The notes below the pieces were generated by a model, which ran no database searches, had not been told where the DNA came from, and saw only the letters and a list, made by a program, of their open reading frames with translations. From assembly GCF_016599715.1 (NCBI RefSeq), contig NZ_CP067019.1:2852001-2916000 (forward strand): DNA of 64,000 nucleotides, written 5' to 3'. Both the position numbers and the translations under genes were made by a program. Shown here piece after piece: positions 34,848-43,279 of this stretch (the stretch's first letter is position 1; every line of letters starts with the position of its first letter). This stretch comes from Acinetobacter sp. CS-2. Lineage in GTDB: Bacteria; Pseudomonadota; Gammaproteobacteria; Pseudomonadales; Moraxellaceae.

Positions 34848-35558
34848 AAACAGAATCCGAATAAAGCCGCTGCCATATTTCAATGCCGCCCGCACGCCGA
34901 CTATTGAACCGACTACATTGGCAGCAGCCATCATCAGCCCCAAACCAAACAGGACATGACCAGTCGGGGCAAAAAAGCTCAGTGCCGCCAGGTTAGTGGT
35001 TAAATTGGCAACCTTGGACAAAGCAGAAGCATGCAGAAAGTCCGCTTGCAGGTAACGTATAAAAAAGAAGATAAAGAAGCTACCGGTACCCGGACCAAAA
35101 ATACCGTCATAAAAACCAATCGCGAGGCTACCAACAGCGGCCAGCAGCAGGATTTTCGGTGTCAGTTCCTGCCGTACATGCACTTGCCCAAACTGCTTTT
35201 TCATAAAGGTATAAATGGCAATCACAATCAGCATCACCAGTACAAAAGGACGCAGCACCTCTTTGGGAATCATGCTGACACAGGCAGCCCCGGCAAAAGA
35301 GCTGACAAATGCACAGCTGGCAATTACCGCCAGCAGCTTCCAGCGCAATTTGACTTGACGCACAAATGAATAGGCTGCCGATGCGGTACCGCAGATGGAT
35401 GACAGTTTGTTGGTCCCAAATACCGTCGCAGGACTGAGCTGTGGCATCGCATTCATAATGGCCGGAATTTGAATCAATCCGCCACCTCCTACTGCTGCAT
35501 CAATCGCACCGGCAAAAAATGCAAAAAACAGAAGGCTTAAGATAATTTCAATTTCCAT
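34791..35558 (-). CDS. TSUP (TauE/SafE) family permease
   Basis: A 255-residue membrane protein with about eight hydrophobic segments and two internal repeats. The N-terminal FFAGAIDAAVGGGGLIQIPAI and the mid GFYDGIFGPGTGSFFIFFFI are the paired signature motifs of the TauE/SafE sulfite/organosulfonate exporter family. Substrate is not known for most members. The gene follows truB on the same strand by 16 bp, so it could be cotranscribed. The start is ATG 35558. Confidence 0.9.
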   Translation of the reverse strand: MEIEIILSLLFFAFFAGAIDAAVGGGGLIQIPAIMNAMPQLSPATVFGTNKLSSICGTASAAYSFVRQVKLRWKLLAVIASCAFVSSFAGAACVSMIPKEVLRPFVLVMLIVIAIYTFMKKQFGQVHVRQELTPKILLLAAVGSLAIGFYDGIFGPGTGSFFIFFFIRYLQADFLHASALSKVANLTTNLAALSFFAPTGHVLFGLGLMMAAANVVGSIVGVRAALKYGSGFIRILFLILVSILIVRLGYQTFFP

Positions 35559-35574
35559 ACATTTATTTCAACAA

Positions 35575-36483
35575 TTATTCGAGATTTAACACACGTTTTG
35601 GAACCAGACGTTTACGCTCGGTAATTTCAGCCAGACCTAAACATTTTTCACCATCAAACACCAGCACCTGAGCTTCAGCTGCATATTCAATATTACTTTC
35701 CATGCCACGGCTAAAATATTCTGCACGTCCTTCAGGCGCCTGAACTTTAGGAAAATGATCGACCGGTGCATAAGCCGGCAACAACAAAGCCTCACGCTCT
35801 TGCTCAGTCAAACTTTCCAGATACTCGATCGTGTATTCAGGAATCAGGTCGAAATGACCGGTTTTAATCCGGTGCAGATAAGTCAGATGACCATATGTAC
35901 CCAAGGCTTGGGCAATATCTTCGCCCAGTACACGAATGTAGGTACCTTTAGAACAGGTCACATCCAGGCTAATACTATTTTCAGTAAAAGAAAGTAATTC
36001 GATGGCATAAATATGAATCGGACGTGCTTCCCGTTCAATTTCTATCCCTTTACGCGCCAGCTCATACAGCGGACGGCCTTCCTTTTTTAAAGCGGAATAC
36101 ATCGGCGGCACTTGCTGAATATCGCCGACAAATTTTTCCAGAACCTGGGTAATTTTCTCTTCAGACAATACAGGCACAGCCTGTTCCAGTAACACTTCAC
36201 CTTCGACATCACCAGTGGTGGTACTGTGCCCCAAATGAATGGTGGTCTGGTAACGCTTGGTCGAATCAAGTAAATAGTGGGAAAATTTGGTTGCCTCACC
36301 CAAACAGATGGGCAGTAAACCTGAGGCCAGTGGATCTAGCGCTCCGGTATGTCCGGCCTTTTGTGCCCGATAGAGCCAGCGTACTTTTTGCAAGGCCGCA
36401 TTTGAACTGATACCCAAAGGCTTATTCAGTAAAAATACGCCGCTAATATGACGGCGTTGAATTTTAGGTGACGTTTTTTTCAT
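35575..36483 (-). CDS. truB: tRNA pseudouridine(55) synthase
   Basis: TruB converts U55 of tRNA to pseudouridine. The product from ATG 36483 ([15 protein letters not shown]) has 302 residues; an in-frame ATG at 36495 adds four. The catalytic Asp is in [24 protein letters not shown], with the [16 protein letters not shown] region, the [19 protein letters not shown] block ([18 protein letters not shown]) and a C-terminal domain. Length is normal. It is often found near rbfA/infB, which are not present here. Upstream is the divergent foldase gene. Confidence 0.94.
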   Translation of the reverse strand: MKKTSPKIQRRHISGVFLLNKPLGISSNAALQKVRWLYRAQKAGHTGALDPLASGLLPICLGEATKFSHYLLDSTKRYQTTIHLGHSTTTGDVEGEVLLEQAVPVLSEEKITQVLEKFVGDIQQVPPMYSALKKEGRPLYELARKGIEIEREARPIHIYAIELLSFTENSISLDVTCSKGTYIRVLGEDIAQALGTYGHLTYLHRIKTGHFDLIPEYTIEYLESLTEQEREALLLPAYAPVDHFPKVQAPEGRAEYFSRGMESNIEYAAEAQVLVFDGEKCLGLAEITERKRLVPKRVLNLE

Positions 36484-36632
36484 AGTGAAAATCAAACAAG
36501 TTCAAACGGCTGCTATGTTAACAACCGCTTGTCATTTTTTACAACTTTTCTACGTTTTATTCACTTTCTTTATGGCAAATTGAATTCAATTTTAGAACCT
36601 TAAAAAACACAATAAAGAAGGTTGCATAGGAC

Positions 36633-37664
36633 ATGCATAAACATCATAAATTATGGATTATTTTGCTTGTTATTATAGTGTGCTTGGCTGTGCTGTTATT
36701 TTGGCTCGCACCTTCCCAATCCACAGCAGAACAAACGGAAACCGCTCAAAGGGCTGAGGTGCAGAATCATCTCTTAACATCGTCTATGCCAGCCCCTACA
36801 GATCAGAGTCGAGCTTTCGTCAGTCCTAGCCAGCAAGACACTGAGGTGAACTGTCAGTTACGCCTGGACAATGCCAATCGTTTAATCGTAAATGAGCAGA
36901 CCCGCAACTGTTTTGAATATTTCATTACCCAGTATGGCGAAAAAGATCTGAAGCAGATCCAACATGATTTTAAAACTTATATACAGCAAAACTATAAGCA
37001 ACCCGCTCTAGGGCAAATTATTGATTTGTGGAGTCGCTATATCAATTACCGGGAAAAACTGGGCGATTTGCAGCCCCCCAATATCGACAAGGAAGATCCT
37101 CAATATTATCAAAGTATTTTTGCCAATATGAAAAATCTGCGTAAACAGTTGTTCTCTGATTACGAAATTGAAGGCCTATTTGGCACTGAAGATACCTATC
37201 ATGAATACACCCTCAATCGCATGACCGTTCTGGCAGACAAGAGCTTGACCGAAGCACAAAAAGCACAAAAACTAAAAGATCTTTTTAACCAGTTACCTGA
37301 AGACTGGAAAGCAAACCTCGAACAACTCAATAAACTGGAAGACCTGCGCAAACTTACGGCAGACATTAAGGCGCGTGGCGGATCAGCGCAAGATATTCAT
37401 CAGATGCGCATGAATCTGGTTGGTCCTGAAGCCACTCAACGTTTAGAGGCTTTAGATGAGCAACGCAATGACTGGAAAGTTAAGGTCAATCAGTATCTGG
37501 ATGAACGGGACAGCATCATGAAAAGCGGCATGAGTGACAAAGCCAAGCAGCAAGCCGTGCAAAAATTACGTACCCAGCATTTTAATAAACCACAACAACA
37601 ACTTCGAGTCGGGACTTTTGAAACCATCCATGATCAGGGAGGAAAATTACCGTATGGCGATTAA
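36633..37664 (+). CDS. lifO: Lipase-specific foldase (lipase chaperone)
   Basis: A 343-residue membrane-anchored periplasmic foldase. An N-terminal helix (residues 8-27) anchors it in the inner membrane, followed by a Ser/Pro/Gln-rich linker, then helical minidomains. The family motif RxxFDYxxSxxGE appears as RNCFEYFITQYGE, with Glu in place of the Asp, and the rest of the molecule is Lys/Gln/Asp-rich helices as expected. It folds the adjacent lipases before type II secretion. It precedes the first lipase gene by about 90 bp on the same strand; in many relatives the foldase follows the lipase instead. Confidence 0.92.
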   Translation: MHKHHKLWIILLVIIVCLAVLLFWLAPSQSTAEQTETAQRAEVQNHLLTSSMPAPTDQSRAFVSPSQQDTEVNCQLRLDNANRLIVNEQTRNCFEYFITQYGEKDLKQIQHDFKTYIQQNYKQPALGQIIDLWSRYINYREKLGDLQPPNIDKEDPQYYQSIFANMKNLRKQLFSDYEIEGLFGTEDTYHEYTLNRMTVLADKSLTEAQKAQKLKDLFNQLPEDWKANLEQLNKLEDLRKLTADIKARGGSAQDIHQMRMNLVGPEATQRLEALDEQRNDWKVKVNQYLDERDSIMKSGMSDKAKQQAVQKLRTQHFNKPQQQLRVGTFETIHDQGGKLPYGD

Positions 37665-37753
37665 TCGCAATGTAGGCCAATAAGAAGATGAGATTAATCA
37701 ACTTATGGCTATACTGATATGAATAAAAACAAAAATATTTAAGGAAAAAGTTG

Positions 37754-38737
37754 ATGAAAACTTTAAAAAGTAAAAAAACGACCCTGCTTGCTGTCATGAT
37801 GACCCTGACACTGGGGCTGGCAGCTGAAACACAGGCAGCAAAAGGAATTTTGCAAATTCAAGAAACGGTCAAATCTGACTATGCAAAGACCCGGTATCCG
37901 ATTGTCATGACCCATGGCTGGTTAGGCTGGTCACGCATTGGCGATGACAGTTTCAATATTGATTACTGGTACCAGATTTTGCCTGATATGGCACGCAATG
38001 GTTCAACTGTTTTTGCCGCGCAGCTATCCCCTGCCAATACCACTGAGTTCCGTGGTGAACAACTGATTGCTCAAGTCGAAGAAGTGCTCGCGATTACGGG
38101 AAAGGATAAAGTGAACCTGATTGGCCACAGTCATGGCGGCCCAACCGTACAATATGTAGCAGCGGTGGAACCACGATATGTGGCATCAGTCACCGGCGTG
38201 GGCGGAACCTATCGCGGCTCCAAGGTCGCCGATGATATTCAAAACAATAGCATCAGCCGAACGGCATTCAATATTCTGGGCCAATACATTATTGGGCCAC
38301 TGATGACTTGGGCTCAAGCCAATCCGGACATTCCCGTGAACTTTGATGCTTCGATGAAGTCTTTGACGGAAGTGGAATCTGCAAACTTTAATAAACGCTT
38401 CCCCACTGCTGCTTTGGCTTCAGACTGTAACCAGAGCGGTGCAAAAGTCGATAAGGATATTTACTACTATTCTTGGGGCGGTACAGCTCAAACCACCAAG
38501 CTTCTGGACATTGATAGCATTCTGATGCAACTCGGTCCACTGTCTTATGGCAACAAAGACAATGATGGCATGGTGGCCCGTTGCAGTTCGCATATTGGTC
38601 AGGTCATTCGTGACAATTACAATCTGAACCATACCGATCTGGCGAATATGATGTTTGGCCTGAAAGGGCTATTTGCTCCTGATCCGGTTGCCCTGTTCAG
38701 ACAACACGCCAACCATCTCAAACTGCAAGGTTTATAA
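37754..38737 (+). CDS. lipA: Secreted triacylglycerol lipase, first of two
   Basis: A 327-residue lipase of bacterial family I with a signal peptide (MKTLKSKKTTLLAVMMTLTLGLAAETQAA), exported through Sec then the type II system. The nucleophile Ser is in GHSHGG near residue 124, the HGW oxyanion region in YPIVMTHGWLGWSRI, the catalytic Asp in NKDNDGMVARCSS and His in YNLNHTDL. The Cys pair (ASDC and VARC) forms the expected disulfide, near the Ca-binding Asp. The ATG 37754 follows an AAGGAA site; the TTG at 37751 is less likely. It belongs with lifO just upstream. Confidence 0.93.
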   Translation: MKTLKSKKTTLLAVMMTLTLGLAAETQAAKGILQIQETVKSDYAKTRYPIVMTHGWLGWSRIGDDSFNIDYWYQILPDMARNGSTVFAAQLSPANTTEFRGEQLIAQVEEVLAITGKDKVNLIGHSHGGPTVQYVAAVEPRYVASVTGVGGTYRGSKVADDIQNNSISRTAFNILGQYIIGPLMTWAQANPDIPVNFDASMKSLTEVESANFNKRFPTAALASDCNQSGAKVDKDIYYYSWGGTAQTTKLLDIDSILMQLGPLSYGNKDNDGMVARCSSHIGQVIRDNYNLNHTDLANMMFGLKGLFAPDPVALFRQHANHLKLQGL

Positions 38738-38908
38738 CAACTAAAAGCATCAGAAATCATATTCTTATGTATTTTCTTTATCGTTCAGGACCTTACTTAA
38801 CGATTGGGTCAGAGCTGCAACTTTTAAATCATGCGCTGAGTCTGGTATTTAGCACCCCAGATTTAGCATATGCAGGGATACATAAAACAAAAAAAATGAG
38901 GATTTTTT

Positions 38909-39874
38909 ATGAAATACGGACTATTACTCGCTGGTTTACTCACCAGCACACTATTGGGTACTGTTCAGGCATCCAATACCTCACAAGTGACAGCTAAAGC
39001 GGTCTCAACTTATGCAAAAACCAAATATCCGATTGTTTTTAGTCACGGTATGGCAGGTTTCATTACCGTAGGTACAGACCAGTTTGGTCTTGATTACTGG
39101 TATCAGATTTTGCCCGACTTGGCACGAAACGGCGCCAATGTCTGGGCCACCCGTGTATCGCCATTTAACTCGTCTGAAATTCGTGGCGAACAACTGGTAC
39201 AACAAGTCGAAGAGATTCTGGCATTAACCGGGGCAGAGAAAGTCAATCTGATAGGCCATTCGCATGGCGGTCCAACTATTCGCTATGTGGGCGGCGCAAT
39301 GCCAGACAAAGTTGCCTCCATGACAGGTGTTGGTGCTCCAAATACAGGCTCGCCTGTGGCAGACTTAATTTTATCTGCTGAAGGTACAGCTATAGAAGGT
39401 CCACTGGTAGGTATCATCAATTTTGTTTCCAAAGCAATTACCTGGGCACAAGGGCTTGACCCAAAGAGTTTTCCGCATGATTCACTTGCAGGAGGAACAA
39501 GTTTAACCCGTGCAGGCGCTGCACAGTTTAATGCCAAGTTCCCTATCGGTCTGCCCACCACACCATGTGGGGAAGGTAAACTTCTTGACAACGGTATATA
39601 TAACTATTCCTTTACAGGTACCAGCACTGTGACCAATGTACTTGATCCGGATTCAGCCTTAGAAGTAACCAGCTGGCTGATTGATGGCGGTAAAGAAAAT
39701 GATGGCCTGGTGTCACGTTGCAGTGCCAAGTTTGGTAAAACCATCCGCGATAACTATAACTGGAACCATTTAGATGAAGTCAATCAAGTATTTGGTCTGA
39801 AATCTTTATTTGCACCGGATCCGGTAGATGTTTACCGTCAGCATGCCAACCGTTTAAAACAGCAAGGCTTATAA
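38909..39874 (+). CDS. Secreted triacylglycerol lipase, second of two
   Basis: A 321-residue paralogue of the preceding lipase, with a signal peptide (MKYGLLLAGLLTSTLLGTVQAS). It has GHSHGG near residue 117, HGMAGF in the oxyanion region, the Asp in GKENDGLVSRCSA and the His in NWNHLDE, and the Cys pair (TPC and SRC). Similarity to the first lipase runs the whole length, indicating a tandem duplication followed by divergence in the lid region. It has an RBS (GAGGATTT) and probably shares the single foldase. A bidirectional terminator separates it from rplS. Confidence 0.92.
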   Translation: MKYGLLLAGLLTSTLLGTVQASNTSQVTAKAVSTYAKTKYPIVFSHGMAGFITVGTDQFGLDYWYQILPDLARNGANVWATRVSPFNSSEIRGEQLVQQVEEILALTGAEKVNLIGHSHGGPTIRYVGGAMPDKVASMTGVGAPNTGSPVADLILSAEGTAIEGPLVGIINFVSKAITWAQGLDPKSFPHDSLAGGTSLTRAGAAQFNAKFPIGLPTTPCGEGKLLDNGIYNYSFTGTSTVTNVLDPDSALEVTSWLIDGGKENDGLVSRCSAKFGKTIRDNYNWNHLDEVNQVFGLKSLFAPDPVDVYRQHANRLKQQGL

Positions 39875-39893
39875 CCACTCAAATTTCAGACAT

Positions 39894-39921
39894 AAAAAAT
39901 GCGCCAACAGGCGCATTTTTT
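39894..39921. terminator. Bidirectional terminator between lipase 2 and rplS
   Basis: AAAAAATGCGCC-AACA-GGCGCATTTTTT, a perfect stem with A- and T-tracts on both sides, lies between convergent genes. Confidence 0.87.
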
Positions 39922-39941
39922 TACTCGTATAAAACTTACAA

Positions 39942-40316
39942 TTAAGCTTTAGTTTTACGAGCTGGTAATTTTTCACGAATACGTGCAGCTTTACCAGACA
40001 ATTCACGTAGGTAGTAAAGTTTAGCACGACGAACGTCACCACGACGTTTCACTTCGATACCAGCAACGATTGGTGAGTGAGTTTGGAATACACGCTCAAC
40101 ACCAACACCGCTAGAAATTTTACGTACTGTGAACGCAGAGTTCAAGCCACGGTTTTTCTTAGCGATTACAACGCCTTCGAACGCTTGTAGACGTTCACGG
40201 TCGCCTTCTTTTACTTTTACTTGAACAACTACTGTGTCACCTGGTGCAAAAGCTGGGATGTCTTGTTTAAGCTGAGCATTTTCAACAGCTTGTACTAAAG
40301 GATGCTTACCACTCAT
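39942..40316 (-). CDS. rplS: 50S ribosomal protein L19
   Basis: A 124-residue L19 with the conserved [37 protein letters not shown] and [36 protein letters not shown]. It sits at the 30S-50S interface. It is the last gene of the rpsP-rimM-trmD-rplS cluster, but a 169-bp gap separates it from trmD. The gap contains no obvious ORF and may hold an extra promoter. Length is as expected. Confidence 0.97.
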   Translation of the reverse strand: MSGKHPLVQAVENAQLKQDIPAFAPGDTVVVQVKVKEGDRERLQAFEGVVIAKKNRGLNSAFTVRKISSGVGVERVFQTHSPIVAGIEVKRRGDVRRAKLYYLRELSGKAARIREKLPARKTKA

Positions 40317-40485
40317 GGGGTATCTCCAATAATGTGGGTCAGAAGAGGTCTGATATCCACTGGGACTAGAGGCTAAAGCGCATAGGCCCGATTGACTTTC
40401 CCTTCATGCTTGACCGCTTCAATGCATAAAGAGCCTATTAAATACTTCAAGCGACATGCTTGTCGTATGTTTGCGTAAACTGAGC

Positions 40486-41235
40486 TTATTTACTCTGTTC
40501 TTGCGAATCTTTGAGCCATTTTTTTTGCTGCTTGGTCAACTCTACCTTTTCAACCAGCTCAGGCCGGCGTTCCAAGGTGCGTTGATAGCGCTGCAAAAAC
40601 CGCCATTTTTCAATATTTGCATGATGCCCGGATTTAAGTACTTCAGGCACATCCAAACCTTCAAAATGGTCTGGCTTAGTATATTGTGGGCAATCTAAAA
40701 GACCATCCACAAATGAATCTTGCACGTGAGATTGTTCATCTGACATGGCACCCGGAAGTCTCCGGATAATACTGTCCAATAAAACCATCGCAGGCAGTTC
40801 ACCGCCCGACAAGACGTAATCTCCAATTGACCATTCCTGATCAACATAATGCTGGATCAAACGTTCATCAACGCCTTCATAACGTCCACACAACACAATC
40901 AATCCGTCATATTCGACAAATTGCTGTACTGCAGGTTCGTTTAAGGTTTTTCCTTGTGGCGACATATACACCACGGGAACCTGAACACATCCTGCTTGCA
41001 TTGCAAGCTCTTTGGCATGGCTGATTGCTTTAGCCAAAGGCTCTGCCATCATCACCATACCGGGACCACCACCAAATGGACGTTCATCCACTCTTTTGTA
41101 GTTGCCCTCAGCATAATCGCGAGGATTAATACAAGTGACTTGTACTATTTCACGTTTTGCCGCACGCCCGCTGATACCGTAGGCTGTAATCGCTTCAAAC
41201 ATTTCAGGAAAAAGCGTAATGACTGCAAAAAACAT
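40486..41235 (-). CDS. trmD: tRNA (guanine(37)-N1)-methyltransferase
   Basis: TrmD methylates G37 of tRNAs to prevent frameshifting; it is a SPOUT knotted dimer. The 249-residue product starts [20 protein letters not shown], then has [11 protein letters not shown], the knot region [36 protein letters not shown] and [17 protein letters not shown]. Length is typical. It follows rimM by 42 bp in the operon. Confidence 0.97.
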   Translation of the reverse strand: MFFAVITLFPEMFEAITAYGISGRAAKREIVQVTCINPRDYAEGNYKRVDERPFGGGPGMVMMAEPLAKAISHAKELAMQAGCVQVPVVYMSPQGKTLNEPAVQQFVEYDGLIVLCGRYEGVDERLIQHYVDQEWSIGDYVLSGGELPAMVLLDSIIRRLPGAMSDEQSHVQDSFVDGLLDCPQYTKPDHFEGLDVPEVLKSGHHANIEKWRFLQRYQRTLERRPELVEKVELTKQQKKWLKDSQEQSK

Positions 41236-41277
41236 CGCAGACTCCTCTATTTTCCTGCTGCGTTCATCCTTAAAGGA

Positions 41278-41826
41278 TTAATAATCTACGCCCCAATTCA
41301 CGTAGATACGACCAGCTTCAAGATCAACTCGCTGTACCACATCTTTATGCCACGGAATCATACGCTCTTCAGCATCAATACTGTCTGGTGTTGCGTGAAC
41401 CACCATGACATCATTGGCACCCGTCTCAAACATTTCATGGATTTTACCGAGATTGACTTCCTGTTCAGCGTCATCCAAACCTAACACTGTTAAGCCTTTC
41501 AAATCTGTCCAGTAATACTCATCCATACCTGCTTGTGGAAGCTGCGATTTTGAAATCCAGACATTGGAGCCAACCAGTTCGTCTGCGCCAGTGCGATCAC
41601 TCACACCTTTTAGCGACACAACCAGGCCTTTGCCATGTGGTTTCCAACGTTTTACATCGACAATTTGCCAACCCGCCTTGGTCTCAATGTACCAGGGCAG
41701 ATAGTCAAAGATGTTGCTCATGGGTTCTGTATTGGAATAGACCCAGAGCCACCCATTTAATCCATATGCTGAACGTAACTGTCCAATCTGAATACGATCT
41801 TCGGGAACATTCTGTGTTGGTGTCAT
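41278..41826 (-). CDS. rimM: Ribosome maturation factor RimM
   Basis: RimM binds S19 and assists 30S head maturation. The 182-residue product starts at ATG 41826 (MTPTQNVPEDRIQIGQLRSAYGLNGWLWVYSNT); a TTG two codons earlier is not needed. The RimM N-terminal barrel and the C-terminal PRC-barrel region (YYWTDLKGLTV...GKIHEMFETGANDVMVVH...IPWHKDVVQRVDLEAGRIYVNW) are both recognisable. It lies between rpsP (25 bp) and trmD (42 bp). Confidence 0.95.
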   Translation of the reverse strand: MTPTQNVPEDRIQIGQLRSAYGLNGWLWVYSNTEPMSNIFDYLPWYIETKAGWQIVDVKRWKPHGKGLVVSLKGVSDRTGADELVGSNVWISKSQLPQAGMDEYYWTDLKGLTVLGLDDAEQEVNLGKIHEMFETGANDVMVVHATPDSIDAEERMIPWHKDVVQRVDLEAGRIYVNWGVDY

Positions 41827-41851
41827 GGGCAACTACCTAATTTATAAAAAA

Positions 41852-42109
41852 TTATGCAGCAACTGCAGCTTTCTTAGCTTGAGCAGCTAAAGAAGCAACA
41901 CGTTCAGAAGGTTGAGCACCTTGTGCTACCCAGTGAGCAAAACGGTCAGCATCTAAACGAAGTTTTTCTGCTTTACCTTGAGCTGTAGGGTTGAAGAAAC
42001 CGATACGTTCGATGAAACGACCGTCACGTGCATTACGGCTATCAGTCACAATGATTTGATAGAACGGACGTTTTTTAGCACCACCGCGTGCAAGACGAAT
42101 AACAACCAT
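41852..42109 (-). CDS. rpsP: 30S ribosomal protein S16
   Basis: An 85-residue S16 with the conserved [43 protein letters not shown] and an Ala-rich tail. It is first in the rpsP-rimM-trmD-rplS operon. The promoter should lie in the 130 bp before it, toward the pilin gene at 42253. Length is normal. Confidence 0.97.
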   Translation of the reverse strand: MVVIRLARGGAKKRPFYQIIVTDSRNARDGRFIERIGFFNPTAQGKAEKLRLDADRFAHWVAQGAQPSERVASLAAQAKKAAVAA

Positions 42110-42252
42110 GATAGAACCTTATAGTTTTTACGGATTATCCCTGCACCGACCACCGATACATTTCAAACCCCTTTCATAGAGGGCAGTATTTTACGTGAAG
42201 TTTGCCCCGAATGAAAGCTCAAAAATTATTTATCCACAATTTTGAATTTGGA

Positions 42253-42678
42253 TTAGTGACCATCCCAAGTAGAAGTTGCTGAAATTACACAAGCTGTTGC
42301 ACCTTTGGCCCAGAATTTTTGTCCTTGATTATTTAAACAAATAATACCATCTCCTGCTTGTGATGAAGTGGATATGGGGGTTGCAGTTAATGTATAGCTT
42401 TGACCATTCGGAACAAGGTTAATTCTATACACAGGATTAGATATTGGATAGTCCTTGCTGGTCGTTCCATTATCTAAGCTTGCGCTCGTATAATTATGAT
42501 TGATCACGTAATAACTTTGTAAGCGCTGTGCAATATTCATCATTTCACTTTGTACATCAGCACGGTTAGTACGAATTTTATATTGAGTATAAGATGGGTA
42601 AGCAATCGCTGCCAAAACAGCAATTATTGCTACGACAATCATTAACTCGATTAGGGTAAATCCTTTATTTTTATTCAT
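42253..42678 (-). CDS. Type IV pilin-like minor pilin, last gene of the operon
   Basis: A 141-residue prepilin with leader MNKNKG and mature N-terminus [24 protein letters not shown] (cleavage by the PilD peptidase after Gly, Glu at +5). The globular part has paired cysteines (IICLNN and ATACVI). ATG 42678 overlaps the TAA of the previous gene, indicating translational coupling. It belongs to the fimU-to-pilE minor pilin operon; in A. baylyi the corresponding genes are needed for DNA uptake. Which minor pilin it corresponds to (PilE-like or ComE/ComF-like) cannot be fixed from sequence alone. Confidence 0.88.
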   Translation of the reverse strand: MNKNKGFTLIELMIVVAIIAVLAAIAYPSYTQYKIRTNRADVQSEMMNIAQRLQSYYVINHNYTSASLDNGTTSKDYPISNPVYRINLVPNGQSYTLTATPISTSSQAGDGIICLNNQGQKFWAKGATACVISATSTWDGH

Positions 42679-43271
42679 TACCATACCTCGCCATACCCGC
42701 CACAGCCCCTATAACTTGTAACAACATCTTTCACTTTTGTCATACAGCGCACCCCAGCACTATTCAACAATAAATCATAGTTTCGTGGCTGTTTTGGCTC
42801 GCCTGAAGTATCTTTAGCCCGCTGTAACGACATCACCCAACTCAGACCATTAACACTGGCAGAAGCCGCTGTTTCATTACCATCTGAATCTTTGGCAAAA
42901 GTCAAAGGTTTATATCCCGTGCCATTATTGGCTAGCGTTAAGGTATATTTCGCTGTTGAAGCAGTTGAACCTATTGGCAACAATAATTGTCCTGTTTCAG
43001 CGTCATAATAACTTGCTGTTGTCGGATTTCCCTCAGCATCAGTTCCTGTATAACTATACAAATAACTGGCATCAAAACCTTTATAACTAAAATTTTTTGC
43101 TTTAAACCTCTCCAGTTCAGCAGCAATGCGTAATGCTTCCTGCCGTGCAATTGCCAGGTCCTGTCGTTCCATATATTGTTGATATGAAGGAAATGCAATT
43201 GCTGCAAAAATTGCAATAATCGCGACCACAATCATCAGCTCAATCAGGGTAAATGCACGTATTTTATTCAT
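42678..43271 (-). CDS. pilE: PilE-like minor pilin with unusual Ala before the cleavage site
   Basis: A 197-residue type IV pilin-like protein with N-terminal [33 protein letters not shown]. The residue before the cleavage site is Ala (GCA codon), whereas nearly all prepilins have Gly. The rest of the N-terminal helix and Glu at +5 are normal. The C-terminus has RCMTKVKDVVTSYRGCGGYGEVW with a Cys pair. It is downstream of pilY1 by 8 bp and overlaps the next gene by 1 bp, so it is in the operon. Processing efficiency is uncertain. Confidence 0.85.
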   Translation of the reverse strand: MNKIRAFTLIELMIVVAIIAIFAAIAFPSYQQYMERQDLAIARQEALRIAAELERFKAKNFSYKGFDASYLYSYTGTDAEGNPTTASYYDAETGQLLLPIGSTASTAKYTLTLANNGTGYKPLTFAKDSDGNETAASASVNGLSWVMSLQRAKDTSGEPKQPRNYDLLLNSAGVRCMTKVKDVVTSYRGCGGYGEVW

Positions 43272-43279
43272 GATTCCCC

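Noticed and set aside
41535..41840. ORFs antisense to the rpsP-rimM-trmD-rplS and pilY1 genes
   Set aside because: They are shadows of well-conserved genes on the other strand and lack ribosome sites.
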